Shown: one piece after another, positions 21,669 to 32,499 of the stretch
Layout: each line of letters starts with the position of its first letter
How positions within the stretch are numbered: position 1 is the first letter of the stretch
Source of the DNA: Macrocybe gigantea
Taxonomy: Eukaryota; Basidiomycota; Agaricomycetes; Agaricales; Callistosporiaceae
Direction of reading: 5' to 3'
DNA length: 64,000 bases
NCBI GenBank assembly: GCA_011319805.1
Contig: SJRY01000038.1
Span: 372,001-436,000, forward strand
Notes under the pieces: generated by a model
What the model was told of the DNA's origin: nothing
The model's input: the letters and a program-made list of their open reading frames with translations, nothing else
Databases searched by the model: none
Program-made: the position numbers and the translations under genes

Positions 21669-23106
21669 ATGGGCATTATTCCCTCTATCATCTCTCAGTC
21701 GTTCCCTCCGAGGCTCAAGTACTCAGACAATGATATTCCAGACCTCTCAGGAAAGGTAGTCATCGTGACAGGTCTGTAGGTCCTTATGGAGCCCAGGCTT
21801 AGGCTTACATGACCGTTATGCAGGTGGAAATTCCGGAATCGGCAAGGAAATTGCAAAGGTGTGTTGTTCGTCAATAATCACATTTGGTTGACTGAATGGC
21901 TTTCTAGGTGCTCCTTCGTCATAATGCGAAGGTGTACGTAGTGGCGAGGGCGAGTGAAAAGACAGATGCGGCTTTGAAGGAGATTAAAGCGGACGCGGGG
22001 AAGGATGTGTCGTTCATTCCGATCGACTTGGGAAGTCTTGCTAGCGTGAAAGAAGCAGCTCACGCGTTTCTCAAGTACGTCCACGCCTTGTTCTAGGAAT
22101 TTTTGCGTTGCTCAATGGATCATAGACAGGAAAAGGAGCTGCATATTTTGTACAACAATGCGTACGTTTCTTGGAATTCTGCAAGGGCCATTTTTTGAAT
22201 GTCGGATGACAGAGGCGTGATGTGGTTGCCTTTGGACAAACTTACGGAGGAAGGGTATGATTACCAGTTTGGTGTTCATGTTGTTGGTGAGGAGGGTTAT
22301 TCCGGCCCTTAATCGTAAATAATGCTCAGGATTGGTTCTAGGTCATCACCTGTTCACCAAACTCTTAATGCCTGCACTACTTGCTGGCGCCCAGACTTCA
22401 CAGGACAAAAAGGCTCGCGTGGTTACGACCTCTTCGGCAGGGGCTTATTTCGACGTTATTCACTGGGATGCCCTGTTGACGGACCGGCGAGAAGGAAAAT
22501 GTCCACGCAGAACTTGTATTACCAGAGCAAATTTGTACGTCGACTGGGCGTTTTCGAGTTCGTCAGATGACAGTCCTGCATAGGCGCAGGTTGTCTGGGC
22601 CCGCGAGTTAGCGAGGCGATACGCCGACAAGGGCATCATCTCGTTCTCCTTAAATCCCGGTTAGTGCATCTCGGACTTCGCTTGCAAGCATCCTCCTGAT
22701 CTTTCTCCTAGGCAATATCAAGACCGACTTGCACAGATATACGTCCATTCACCGGAGCATTCTGGTGAGTACACTACGTTTTACACAGCGAAGGTGGCCA
22801 CGATGTGATGTATTCTATTCTCGCGTTGTCAGGATTTGTTCTTATATCCTGTTGCATCTCACGGTGTATCGACTCTACTTTTTGCTGGCACATCTCCGAC
22901 TCTCGTTGATCAGAGTGGCAAGGTAAGGAGGAGCCTCAAAACGCTCGCTTCCGGTCGATTAAACACTAATGACTTATTCTTTTTTTCTTGTATCAGTTTC
23001 TGATTCCTTGGGCTCGCATTGGCGAGTTGCCAAAAGATGCGAAGGATCCCGAAACGGCGAGAAACTCTGGACATGGCTCGATGAACAGGTCTCAAAGTTT
23101 ATCTGA
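21669..23106 (+). CDS. Short-chain dehydrogenase/reductase (retinol dehydrogenase-like), with two frame breaks
   Basis: NAD(P)-dependent oxidoreductase. Start MGIIPSIISQSFPPRLKYSD, then VVIVTG spliced to GNSGIGKEIAKVLL (TGxxxGxG cofactor motif). Next come VYVVARASEK, FIPIDLGSLASVKEAAH, ILYNNA spliced to GVMWLPL, GVHVVGHHLFTKLL, RVVTTSSAGAY (catalytic Ser region) and active site NLYYQSKF (YxxxK). The ending is SLNPGNIKTDL, FLIPWARIGELP and a final helix WTWLDEQVSKFI. The YxxxK block is one frame off from the Ser block near 22499. The last helix is one frame off near 23059. One missing base at each place would repair them. Stop TGA 23104-23106. Neighbours are an amylase (divergent) and a GMC oxidase (same direction); no functional link is evident. 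Confidence 0.75.
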
Positions 23107-23695
23107 TACGCACATGTCCGTCTAGTTCGCATCATAGATTCTTTTTCTAGTTTCCATCGGCTTACTTTATAATCGATTTTTTTGAAATTATTTTCTGGAG
23201 AAAAACTAAGATCATCGATCAGCACCGAGTTTCGGTTTGCGTTTGTCCCAAATTGGCAGGTGGCTTTCTCAAGCGTTTTGATTCTTGACAACACTCGACC
23301 ATTCTTCCATATGGACCTTTCTCAGTCCGCCATCGTAGGCCATTCTATATTCTTACTCGTAAGAATAGGTACATCGCGTCCGAATATCCGATTTCCAGGC
23401 CTTTATGGCTCAGAGTTCACATGGATTCGCATCGTCGGTTAACCGACTCGGATTGGAGTTGTTGTGCTATTTTCATACCTGAGACCACGCCGGCCTTGCT
23501 GGGTATGCACTCTTCGGAAACTCTATTGTTGACGAGCTGAAAGATTGTGCGCCCTGGCTTGCATGAGACGTTTGCACGCGTCTTTTAACAATGGAGTGGG
23601 GTACGCGAGCTTTAGCTGAACTCTTCTGCGCAAGGGTCTGGCTATCCGAGCATAGGTCTTTTGGGTTGTCTCGAATCTCGACAGTTCCCTGAAAG
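23107..23695. other. Intergenic between SDR and GMC oxidoreductase
   Basis: 3' region of the SDR and promoter of the GMC gene, both plus strand. No motif-bearing frame seen. Confidence 0.45.
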
Positions 23696-26526
23696 ATGTT
23701 GCTCCTCCGCCCGTCTTTTGCAGCGTATGTGGTGGCATGTATAGCGCTGGCTTGGGCAAAGCCAGCGCCCCTTCATCACCATGTAATGTTTTCCGTTCCG
23801 TTTTGGGTCTTCGTGATTCATTCGTATTTCGTTTTTTTGCCCAGCTGGAGCAGTCACACCGGAGAGTTTCGCGAAAGACATTTCGACTTTATCGTTGTCG
23901 GAGGAGGGACTGCAGGCCTCGTCATTGCCTCACGGCTGACCGAAAACCCGTCTGTCCGCGTCGGCGTGATCGAAGCTGGAAAGTATCTCCCAGATGACAT
24001 GAACATCAATTTGCCCGGAGGCGCTGGGTACCTCGGAAATCCCAAGTATGACTGGGTGTTCAAGTCCACGCCTCAGTCGCGTGTGAACGGACGACAGATC
24101 GACGTAGCCAGGTGCGTCCGCGTCTGCGTCGATAAACTCGAGACTGATTCTTTTCACCACATCGCAGAGGTAAAATGGTCGGAGGATCGAGTGCCATCAA
24201 TGCGCTTGTACGTGCCGTTTCCCTGATCTTATCAGGTGCCGTTCTGAAATGAGTTATGTGATTATCAGATATGGCAGAGAGCGTCCAAAGCGGAATATGA
24301 CCTTTATGCTACAGCGTTCAAGAACGGCCCTCAATGGTCCTTTGATGCATTGCTTCCATACTTTATGAAAGCGGAGTCGTGGAGCTCACCACCAATCGTG
24401 TTTGAAGACCAACATTACAGTCCTTCACTTCGAGCTGTCCATGGGACAAGAGGTCCAGTAGACGTGAGTATGCACAGTTATACCTCTGAAGTATGATGGC
24501 AGACTTCTCGCGGGGACAGATCTGCTACGAAAATTACCTTACAGATATAGACATTCCCGTAGTAGCCACTGCGAGCAAACTAGGCATCTTCACCAATTCC
24601 AATCCCGTACGTTTGATCCTCAATTCCATCCTACCGACTTTCGTTCATAAGGTCTAGGATGGGGGTAACGCTACGGGCTTCCCACTCATGGCCAGGACGG
24701 TCGACTCTGTCAAAGGGATCCGCTCATATGCGGCCAATGCCTACTATGCGCCCGTCTCTCAACGTCGTAATCTCGTTCTCTTGACGGACGCCCAAGTGAC
24801 AAAAGTGAACTTCCGTCAGAAAAATCCTAGGAACAGCAGAGTGACAGCTACCGCTGTTGAATTTGTTTCTGGTGGCAAAACGTATTCAGTCGGTGCAAAG
24901 AAGGAGGTTGTTTTGGCAGCGGGTAAGTTTTGTTGTTTCGTAACTTGTTCTTCTCGTTTATTGAATAGCTTCTCAGGCTCCATTCAGACTCCTCAGATCC
25001 TCGAGCTTTCCGGCATTGGCGACAAGAATATACTCTCAAAATTCGGTATCAAGACAATACTTGACATACCGGAAGTTGGCGAAAACTTACAGGTACGTTT
25101 TGAAGTCACAGTAGTCACAATTGCGACTTCATTGCATGCAGGATCACCCGTTGCACTCTCAGACTTCTTGGCAAAACCGACGACTTTGACATTGGGTGCG
25201 CTCTTTGAGTGCGTGCTTTGATTGCACGATGCTCACCACAATTATAGACAGGCTGCGCTTCAATTCCACATTCCTGCAACAGCAGACCGAGCAATAGTAT
25301 GTATTACGGCCTTGATCATATCTCTTAGGCGTCTCCTGACTCAGGAAAAATTCACAGCAATAGAACAAAGACAGGCGCTCTCACATACACTGCGAACGTG
25401 CTAGGGCCTTCACCACTGCAATGGTTCGTCCCACCGCAGGACCTATCGCGGATGATAAAGCAGCTCGATTCGTCTCTCGCCAACCTTACCCTGACACCTA
25501 TGCAGCGAGTACAATATGCCTCGCATCGGAAGCTCCTTGCAGAAGGGCGCGTTGCCTTTGCTGAATTTGTGGTCTGCCCGTCGGAGGTCCCGCTTCCGTG
25601 CCTGCACAAAACAGCTCCTACGTCACTGCCGTGACGGTAAATCTGCATGAGTTCAGTCGAGGATCCGTGGTACGTAAATATGCCCTGACGTCGACTTGCG
25701 ATGGTTTATTTCTCGTATTACCTCATGTTTTACAGCATATCGCCTCAAGTGACCCGTTAGCACCTCCCGCAATCGATCCCCGATTTTTAGAAATTCCTTT
25801 TGGTGAGCACATGCTAGTATTCACTGAGTAGATCGACCGACGTCCTTTATTCCCGTTCTCAGATGCCGAGGTCTTGCTTCAAGGCACGAAGTTCATCAGA
25901 AAATGGATGGCAACCGAGCCGATTCAAAGTACCTCATCGGGCCCAACTCTCCATCCCCGGAGGTCCAAACAGACGCAGATTTCGATAGGTATATAATCCT
26001 CAGAGGCAAAGCTATGTGATTCCGAGAGCTGATTTTATCTCTTGCTGCAGTTATGTCAGAAACATTCTTCAAGTGAGGTTTTTGACCTGTCATGTGTGGC
26101 CTTGATATCGACGATTTTTTTCTTTCTTTTTTGACATGGAAAGACCACCAATCACCCATTAGGTATGTAATTCTTGATTAACACGCTGATCCTCTTTGCG
26201 AACGCAGTGACCTGTTTCAGGGACGACCGCAATGGCTCCTAGAGAGATGGGAGGTATGTTGTCTTCTGCACCTATCTGCTCGCCTTAAGTTCCTGACCCT
26301 ATAGCTTACAGGCGTCGTCGACAATCGAATGCGAGTCTACAACACTGAAAACCTCCGCATCATCGATGCCGGCGTGATTCCTCTTTCCCTCGGCGTCGCT
26401 ATTTTGTCCACTGTATACGCATTTGCCGAGAAGGTGAGCGTAACACTGATTCAATCTTCACGGACTTTGTTAATCCTACGTACGACTTAGGCCGCTGACA
26501 TGATTAAACAAGACTTCGGCGTTTAG
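23696..26526 (+). CDS. GMC-family FAD oxidoreductase 1 (aryl-alcohol-oxidase-like), non-canonical active site
   Basis: Flavoprotein, probably secreted: MLLLRPSFAAYVVACIALAW then Ala-Lys is a signal peptide. The FAD fold is FDFIVVGGGTAGLVIASRL with VGVIEAGKY. The first GMC signature is GKMVGGSSAINAL, followed by FPLMARTVDSVKGIRSYA, VTATAVEF, KKEVVLAAG and the second signature IQTPQILELSGIG. Then come DIPEVGENLQ, NVLGPSPLQW and IASSDPLAPPAIDPRF. The C-terminus has NHPLGTTAMAP with the first catalytic His present. The second catalytic position, in DAGVIPLSLGVAILSTVYAF, is Ala where aryl-alcohol and glucose oxidases have His or Asn. Frame breaks near 25149, 25591 and 25927 each fit one missing base. 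Stop TAG 24 bases after AFAEK context, at 26524-26526. Related copies at 39469-42260 and 50607-53436. Confidence 0.8.
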
Positions 26527-26739
26527 CTGTTTTTTCATGACATGTAATTTATGAACGACGATGATGAAAATTGAGGTAGCAATGACCTTTTCACGGCAAC
26601 GGCTATTCCAGGTGAAAACTCCGAGATTGCATAAAAATTGGTACTTTCTGGATGTTCTGAGGTTCTAAATTCGGCTACTGACACATTCACGCCTCTTTCA
26701 AATGAGATGCACACAAATAAGATTGAAAACAAGTGTACG

Positions 26740-28893
26740 TTAGAGCATAGTCAAGTCTTCCAACATTATTAAATCATGCTCCGTTAGAATGAGTTCGTGA
26801 TCAATAGCATCCTCGGGACGCTGCACACCCTCTCGATTCACATTCATCGGATACCGCACCTCACCAATCCTCCCGCCCAATCAAAATCCACGAGCATGAC
26901 TCCCAGCGATGGTCCAGGGCCATTAGAGACCATAACATTTACATCACGAACATCGCCATGCACAAACCCCTGCTGATGCATTTCAATGAGTTTTCCCCTG
27001 AGATGATGCTTGACCTCATCCAAACGATCCGGAGTCAGGGAGGATTGGTACAGGTCGACGTGATTGTCCAGTTCCTTCATGACGACCATAAACCATCCAC
27101 CAGGTAGCGCCTCAAAACCGAGAAGCTCAGGCGCACAACCAATCTTGCGCAGGTTCTATGAGCCTCCGGTGAATACCGTTGAACAAACTTGACACAGATC
27201 TTTTCACGTGTATCGCAGACTTCCGCGCGGAATATCAGTTTGTTAGGCTTCACTTGCGAAACGTAGACAAAGTTTTTGGACGATTTCGATGTGCCACATT
27301 CAAAAGATTTCGGATACGGAAAGATGGCGTCGACGCGGACGGCAATGCTGCCAGCCGGATTTTGATAATAAGGTTGTTCGTAGTGATCCTTTAGAGATTC
27401 AACAGCCGACTTAAATGCGGCAATATAGCGAGCCGTTGTTGTCCGGAGTTTCAGATCAGTATGATGGAAATGTAAAGGAATTGCTGGTGTAAGGACTTGA
27501 ATATTCGGACGACCGTTCCATGCGGCGCCTGCAAAGGAGAGGTATGGACCTAGCGCCCTTTTAGATCACAGATATAGATATATAGTTTATGTTGAGAGCG
27601 CACCGACACAGAGAAGGATCAAACAAGGCAAAGCGGAAGAGGCAAAGTTGGCCGCAAGCGGCCGCGTCTGCTCTAGATAATAGAGAACGGCTTGTAAATA
27701 GGGATCGTCTGAACTACTCGCATCCTCGTTCTTGATCTCCCCACATACGACGAGGAACTGTCCTTTCGTAAGCCCGACATCGATCTCGTATGCAGTTTCG
27801 GGAATTTTAAACGTCTTGAAATCCATTCCGAGTTGCAGAAATAGTTCTATCAGCTTCGCGCATCGTTTTGATTCTCTGGAATAGAATTTCGACATTTCGT
27901 TTGCTAGCTTGAGCGTAAACTCGTTGATCTCGCGGGTCGTCGAATATTATCGCAATCATCGAGGAACCGGGCGAAAGTACGATCTAAAAGCGTCAATGGA
28001 ACGGGAGGAGTAGATGAGGAGGGGCGATTGCACAAGATTTGCGTGGCCGATTCTTGCTTCTTTGAAAATATCTGGGGTTGACCCCGCTGGATGGTGCTTC
28101 GGCGCGGCGGTCCTGGAGAAAACGAAGCCGGCGTGCAGACTCTAATGGCGCGACTGCCACTTGAATGCCTCTCGATTCTTCTAAGGATAGATGGATAAGT
28201 TGATTCTAGACCTTGGAAAACAAATCCCATACCGCCAGATCTAGCCTTAAGAAGGATATGGACGTGCTCGCGGTCCGGCACTTGCTCAAACACGTCTGAC
28301 AATACTAATGATTCTAGAAGTTCCTGACCTTCGACGGTGGCCAGATCTGCATTGATACCAATATATGCCTTAAAAACAATGTAATCATTCGGAGGGACGT
28401 GATAGCCTTTGGATCGTAAATCGGTAAGAATCGCCACCAAGAGTGCCTTGACGTCCTCATCGTATGGGATTCTAACACACAAACAGCGAGGAGAGATGTC
28501 AGGAAAGGCGTAATTTACATCGATAAATGGGGGTCCTAAACAGAAGAATGTCACTAATCACATTTCAAGGACCCTCTATTACTCACGAATGATGAGATGA
28601 ATATCGTCCGGGTCAGGATCTGTAAAAAAGGTTGAAAGTTTCCTCGAAGCCCTCAAGTCGCCCACAGGTGTGTTAAAACTGAAGTTTCGAAGCTTCTCAT
28701 GGATTGCTTCATCATCCATTGACATAGAAACTCTCGCAAGCTTCTTAATCTGTCCAGGAGACAGGCTTTGTTCCGACTCGAGTGCCTTGATAAGTTTGGC
28801 GATGGTCTGGTCAGCATCTATTTCAATGGTTCGAACATTATCGACTTTCGGTGCGTTTAGGATGATATAATTGAGAGAAAGAAGGGGTGGCAT
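26740..28893 (-). CDS. Crinkler-like protein copy 1: two header domains, PD-(D/E)xK-like domain, kinase-like domain (three frame breaks)
   Basis: The first exon from Met 28893 reads MPPLLSLNYIILNAPKVDN, VRTIEIDADQTIAKLI and ends LSTFFTDPDPDDIHLIIR. This is the ubiquitin-like Crinkler header pattern. A second exon gives another header-like unit (CLCVRIPYDEDVKALLVAIL; VFEQVPDREHVHILLK). A Pro/Ser linker leads to a helical domain with KGQFLVVCGEIKNE (E-x-K) and YLQAVLYYLEQTR, compatible with a restriction-endonuclease fold. The kinase-like part has APELLGFEALPGGW, MKELDNHVDLYQ, FVHGDVRDVNVMV and VDFDWA. Relative to copy 2 three bases are missing (near 26874, 27145, 27939), each disrupting the frame. 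Stop TAA 26740-26742. Crinklers are known as nuclear effector-type proteins; their role in free-living fungi is debated. Domain calls are by motif only. Confidence 0.65.
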
Positions 28894-28934
28894 AGTGAAA
28901 GGATGAGCGTAGGCAAGAACAATGGTAAAGCTAT

Positions 28935-28970
28935 GTAAGGTAGGGCTCACCGAAAACACGCACACATCAC
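28935..28970 (+). repeat. Left terminal inverted repeat
   Basis: 36-base arm starting GTAAGGTAGGGCTCACC, exact reverse complement of 29706-29741. Confidence 0.85.
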
Positions 28971-29051
28971 ATGATCAAGGAGTGACAGAGCGTTACTTTT
29001 GGTGGAGATCCCAAATAAATCTTTAATGGCACTCGTATATCAATGAAAATG

Positions 29052-29116
29052 AAAAATCGGTTCGCACAGAGTTCTAGACATAGAAAAAATGCGTCGAATT
29101 GCGCGAACCGATTTTT
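29052..29116. repeat. Hairpin inside the insertion
   Basis: AAAAATCGGTTCGC at 29052-29065 pairs exactly with GCGAACCGATTTTT at 29103-29116, leaving a 37-base loop. Lies in the left part of the TIR-flanked element. Confidence 0.6.
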
Positions 29117-29386
29117 GAAAATTCGAAAATTACGCGTGCCATTACATTTACAAAAAGCTGCCCTCGTCAAAAAACATATCTACACGTCTTCATGCCTTTG
29201 CGCGCTCTTCGCAACTTGAAAAACCTGAAGAACTGGGCCATCCCGAACACGAGGAGGACAAAGCAATCTAAGCGCTGTCAGCAGAATGAAGGTGAGCAGA
29301 TTCAGAGTTGATCAATCAATCAATGATTATCGAGAGAGAAAACTCACTTCAATCCACCTTGCAACAGATTTGCTTGTAGATCTAGA

Positions 29387-29521
29387 CGGTTTATGGATGC
29401 GTACCACAAGGGATTGGATGCAAGACAAGCAGCGTGGGCGGGAAAAAAGTACCGCGGTCATCGAGTGCTGCCCAACTCGATTCTAGCGAAGCTCGATTCC
29501 GTTGATGATCTTCGTGTTTGA
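29387..29521 (+). pseudogene. Possible remnant of a pogo/CENP-B-like transposase C-terminus
   Basis: An open 44-codon tail reads RFMDAYHKGLDARQAAWAGK, then KYRGHRVLPNSILAKLDSV, and stops at TGA 29519-29521. It follows a possible 3' splice site (ATCTAG). The AAWAxKKYRGHRxLP pattern recalls the C-terminal tail of fungal DDE/CENP-B-type transposases or proteins derived from them, judged from memory. It lies inside the TIR-bounded element, which fits. No DDE catalytic core is present, so at best a fragment. Confidence 0.3.
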
Positions 29522-29705
29522 CAACCAAATATTGTTCAACCTCAGTTATAATTTACTTATAATTACTTTTATACCCTTTCTCGTATTATGCGACTGCATA
29601 GGAACATGTTTTATAGCTAGATTCTGCCTGCGGGGCACGGACGCGCCCCCATCTAATGACGCGTTTCGTCCCTGATTGAACCCTGGTCACAGAAAGTCAC
29701 GTCCC

Positions 29706-29741
29706 GTGATGTGTGCGTGTTTTCGGTGAGCCCTACCTTAC
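29706..29741 (-). repeat. Right terminal inverted repeat
   Basis: 36-base arm, exact reverse complement of 28935-28970. Confidence 0.85.
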
Positions 29742-30107
29742 CAAAACTATAAAGCCACCGTCTGCCAAATACACGCCCACTCCATTATGTCATTATGATT
29801 GCCAACCATACCAAACACGCACTACAAAATTCAACATTTTAAACCACTAAAGAATATGACAAAATCAAGTCTCAAATTTATACATGCTAGACACCATTTT
29901 GCAATTCGTTTTGTCGTTTACAACACAGCAGCGTTAGCTTCTTTTTTTTTCACGACATGTAATTTATGAAGAACATGCCGAAAATTGAGGTAGCTGTGCC
30001 TACGCTTGGAAGGAAAATGTGAAGATTCCAGATTTGGCTACTAACATATTCTTTCAATTCTCTCTTTCCAAAATGAAATGCACATGCATAAGAAAAAAGT
30101 ACATACA
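29742..30107. other. Duplicated flank between the two Crinkler-like genes
   Basis: The left part (29750-29830) matches the distal promoter of copy 2 (31960-32035), including a CTGCCAAATACRCGCCCACTCC-like block. The right part (from about 29945) matches the 3' flank of copy 1 (from about 26525), including CATGACATGTAATTTATGAA-like sequence. It marks the junction of a tandem duplication. Confidence 0.55.
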
Positions 30108-31898
30108 TTAGAGCACTTGCAACATCATTAAGTCATGCTCCGCCAGAATGAGTTCATGATCAATAGTACCCTCGGGACGGTCTATGGTCTGTCGATTCAC
30201 ATTCATTGGATACCGCACCTCACCAATCCTCCCTGCCCAATCAAAGTCCACGAGCATGACTCCCAGCGATGGTCCAGGGCCACTCGAAACCATAACATTT
30301 GCAGCGTGAACATCGCCATGCACAAATCCCTGCTGATGCATTTCAATTAGCTTTCCCCTGAGATGATGCTTGACCTCATCCAAACGACCCCGAGTCAAAG
30401 ATGATTGGTACAGGTTGACGTGATTGTCCAGTTCCTTCATGACGACCATAAACCATCCACCGGGCAGCGCCTCAAACCCGAGAAGCTCAGGCGCACAACC
30501 AATCTTTGCGCAGATTCTATGAGCCTCCGGTGAATACCGTTGAACAAACTTGACACAGATCTTTTCATGTGTATCGCAGACTTCCGCATGATATATCAGT
30601 CTGTTCTGCATCATTTGCGAAATGTAAAGAAAGTTTTTGGATGATTTCGATGTGCCACATTCAAAAGATTTCGGATATGGAAAGATGGCGTTGACGCCAG
30701 CGGGAATACTGCCAGCCGGATTTTGATAATAAGGCTGTTCGTAGTGATTCTTTAGGGATTCAACAGCCGACTTAAACGCAGCAATATAGCGGGCCGTTGT
30801 TGACCGGAGTTTCAGATCAGTATGATGGAAATGCAAGGGAATCGCCGGTGTAAGGACTTGAATATTCGGACGACCGTTCCATGCGGCGCCTGCAAAGGAG
30901 AGGTATGGACCTAGCGCCCTTTTAGATCACAGATATAGATATATAGTTTATGTTGAGGAGCGCACCGACACAGAGAAGGATCAAACAAGGCAGAACCGAT
31001 AAAGGAAAGTTGGCTGCAAGGGAGCGCGTTTGCTCCAGGTAACAGAGCGTGGCTCGTAAATAGGGATCGTCGGAATTGTTCGCATTCTCGTGCCTGACCT
31101 CACCGCATACGACGAGGAACTGTCCTTTCGTGATCCCAATGTTGATCTTGCGTCCAGTCTCAGGAACCTCAAAGGTCTCAAAGTCTATGCCGAGTTGCAG
31201 AAAAAAATATATCAGCATCTCGCGTCGTATCAAGTCGCTGCCATAAACACTCGACATTTCATCTGTCAGCCTGAGTGTAAATTTGTTGATCTCGGGGGTC
31301 GTCTGAATATTTTCGCAATCATCAAGGAACTGAGCAAAGATACGGTCTAAAAGCGTCAATGGAATGGGAGGAGTAGATGAGGAGGGGCGATTGCATAAAA
31401 TTTCCGTCGCTGGTTTCTGCTTGCTCTTAAACGTTTGGAGCTGAGCCCCGCTGGATGGTGCTTCGGGGTGGCGGTCCTCGAGGAATTGAAACCGGCATGC
31501 AGACTCTGATGGCATGACTGCTGCTTTAACGCCTCTCGATTCTTGAAAGGATAGACAAGTCGATTATACTGTAGACCTGGGAAAACACTTTATTACGCAC
31601 GAATGATGAGATGAATATCGTCTGGCGAAAGATCCGTAAACAAGCTTGAGAGTTTTCTCGACGCCGTCCAGTCGCCCATGGGTGTTTTAAAAGTGAAGTT
31701 TCGAAGCTTCTCATAGATCGCTTCGTCCTTCATTGGCATAGAAACCTTCTCGAGCTGCCCAGTATCTATGCTATGAGTCGACTCGAGCAAATTTATAAGT
31801 CTGGCGACGGTCGTGTCAGCGTCAGTTTCAAGAGTTCGAACGTTATTGAGATTCGGTTCGCCTAGGATGATATAATTGAGACGAATACGAGGGGGCAT
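30108..31898 (-). CDS. Crinkler-like protein copy 2: single header, PD-(D/E)xK-like domain, kinase-like domain
   Basis: Tandem duplicate of 26740-28893 with an unbroken frame. Exon 1 starts MPPRIRLNYIILGEPNLNN, then VRTLETDADTTVARLINLL and LSSLFTDLSPDDIHLII. It is spliced directly to the linker (MPSESACRFQFLED), so the second header unit of copy 1 is absent. The nuclease-like domain has KGQFLVVCGEVRHE: copy 1 has E-I-K where this copy has E-V-R, so the metal-site Lys is replaced. An intron at about 30915-30955 leads to PYLSFAGAAWNGRPNIQVLT and the kinase-like domain. That domain contains KICVKFVQRYSPEAHRIC, APELLGFEALPGGW, catalytic FVHGDVHAANVMV and metal-binding VDFDWAGRIGEVRYPMN, and stops at TAA 30108-30110. 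Most likely a pseudo- or atypical kinase of the Crinkler effector type. Confidence 0.7.
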
Positions 31899-32499
31899 GG
31901 TGAGAGGATGAGCGCAGACAAGAGCAATGGTCCGTCACAAAAGCTATGGACCAAAGCTATAAAAGCCATGTCTGCCAAATACGCGCCCACTCCATTATAC
32001 CATTACGACTGCCAACCATCCTCATCCAGTCGAGTCACTGGGATGCCTGACCCCTAAATCGCCCGATTTCCCCGTGCACATGCCTGTCTTTTGTGCACAA
32101 GCATCTCGAGTCTCCGGTTGGAAGTATTTTCTTACATGATCTTACGGAAGGATTGCAACTGGGTGACATGCAGCCTGCACCATCAAGCAGTTCCCAGAAA
32201 AAAACTCACTGAAACTTATCGGCATGAATTCTATGCTCATGTACTGTCATGATTCGTGCATGGGCCTATGCCTACAGTTTCTCAGTTCTACATCATCCTC
32301 TTGTACGTGTACATATACTCTCATAATCGTTGGTGTATCTAGTTTTGTTGTGGTCTAATCCACCTTCTTTGTCTGAGTCGCTGACACATTAGAACGAAAC
32401 TGCATCTACACAGACGATTTCATCGTCCTTCTACTTGCCACGCTAGCCACAGTACCCGAGATGCCCCTGAACAACCCCTAAACCGGTCACGACGTAAGC
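31899..32499. other. Copy 2 promoter and unannotated spacer
   Basis: 31899-32035 is homologous to the promoter segments of copy 1. The rest, up to the retroelement fragment, has no recognised gene. Confidence 0.45.
32211..32243 (+). repeat. 33-bp direct repeat, left copy
   Basis: GAAACTTATCGGCATGAATT-type sequence matching 33588-33620 at 31 of 33 positions, same orientation. Confidence 0.6.

Larger units (their letters stand above)
28935..29741. mobile_element. 807-bp insertion with perfect 36-bp terminal inverted repeats
   Basis: Bases 28935-28970 and 29706-29741 are exact reverse complements over 36 positions. Comparing flanks with the paralogous promoter of copy 2 (31899-31990) shows that the uninterrupted sequence reads from an AAAGCTAT-like string straight into CCAAARCTATAAA-like sequence. 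The block is therefore an insertion about 42 bases upstream of the copy 1 start codon. The interior holds a 14-bp hairpin and a remnant resembling the tail of a DDE transposase. No clear target-site duplication was found. Most likely a decayed DNA transposon or MITE-like derivative. Confidence 0.65.

Noticed and set aside
26740..28893. Calling Crinkler-like copy 1 a pseudogene because of three frame breaks
   Set aside because: All three are single-base deletions of the same kind seen in most genes of the window, so assembly error is at least as likely. Kept as a gene with a warning.
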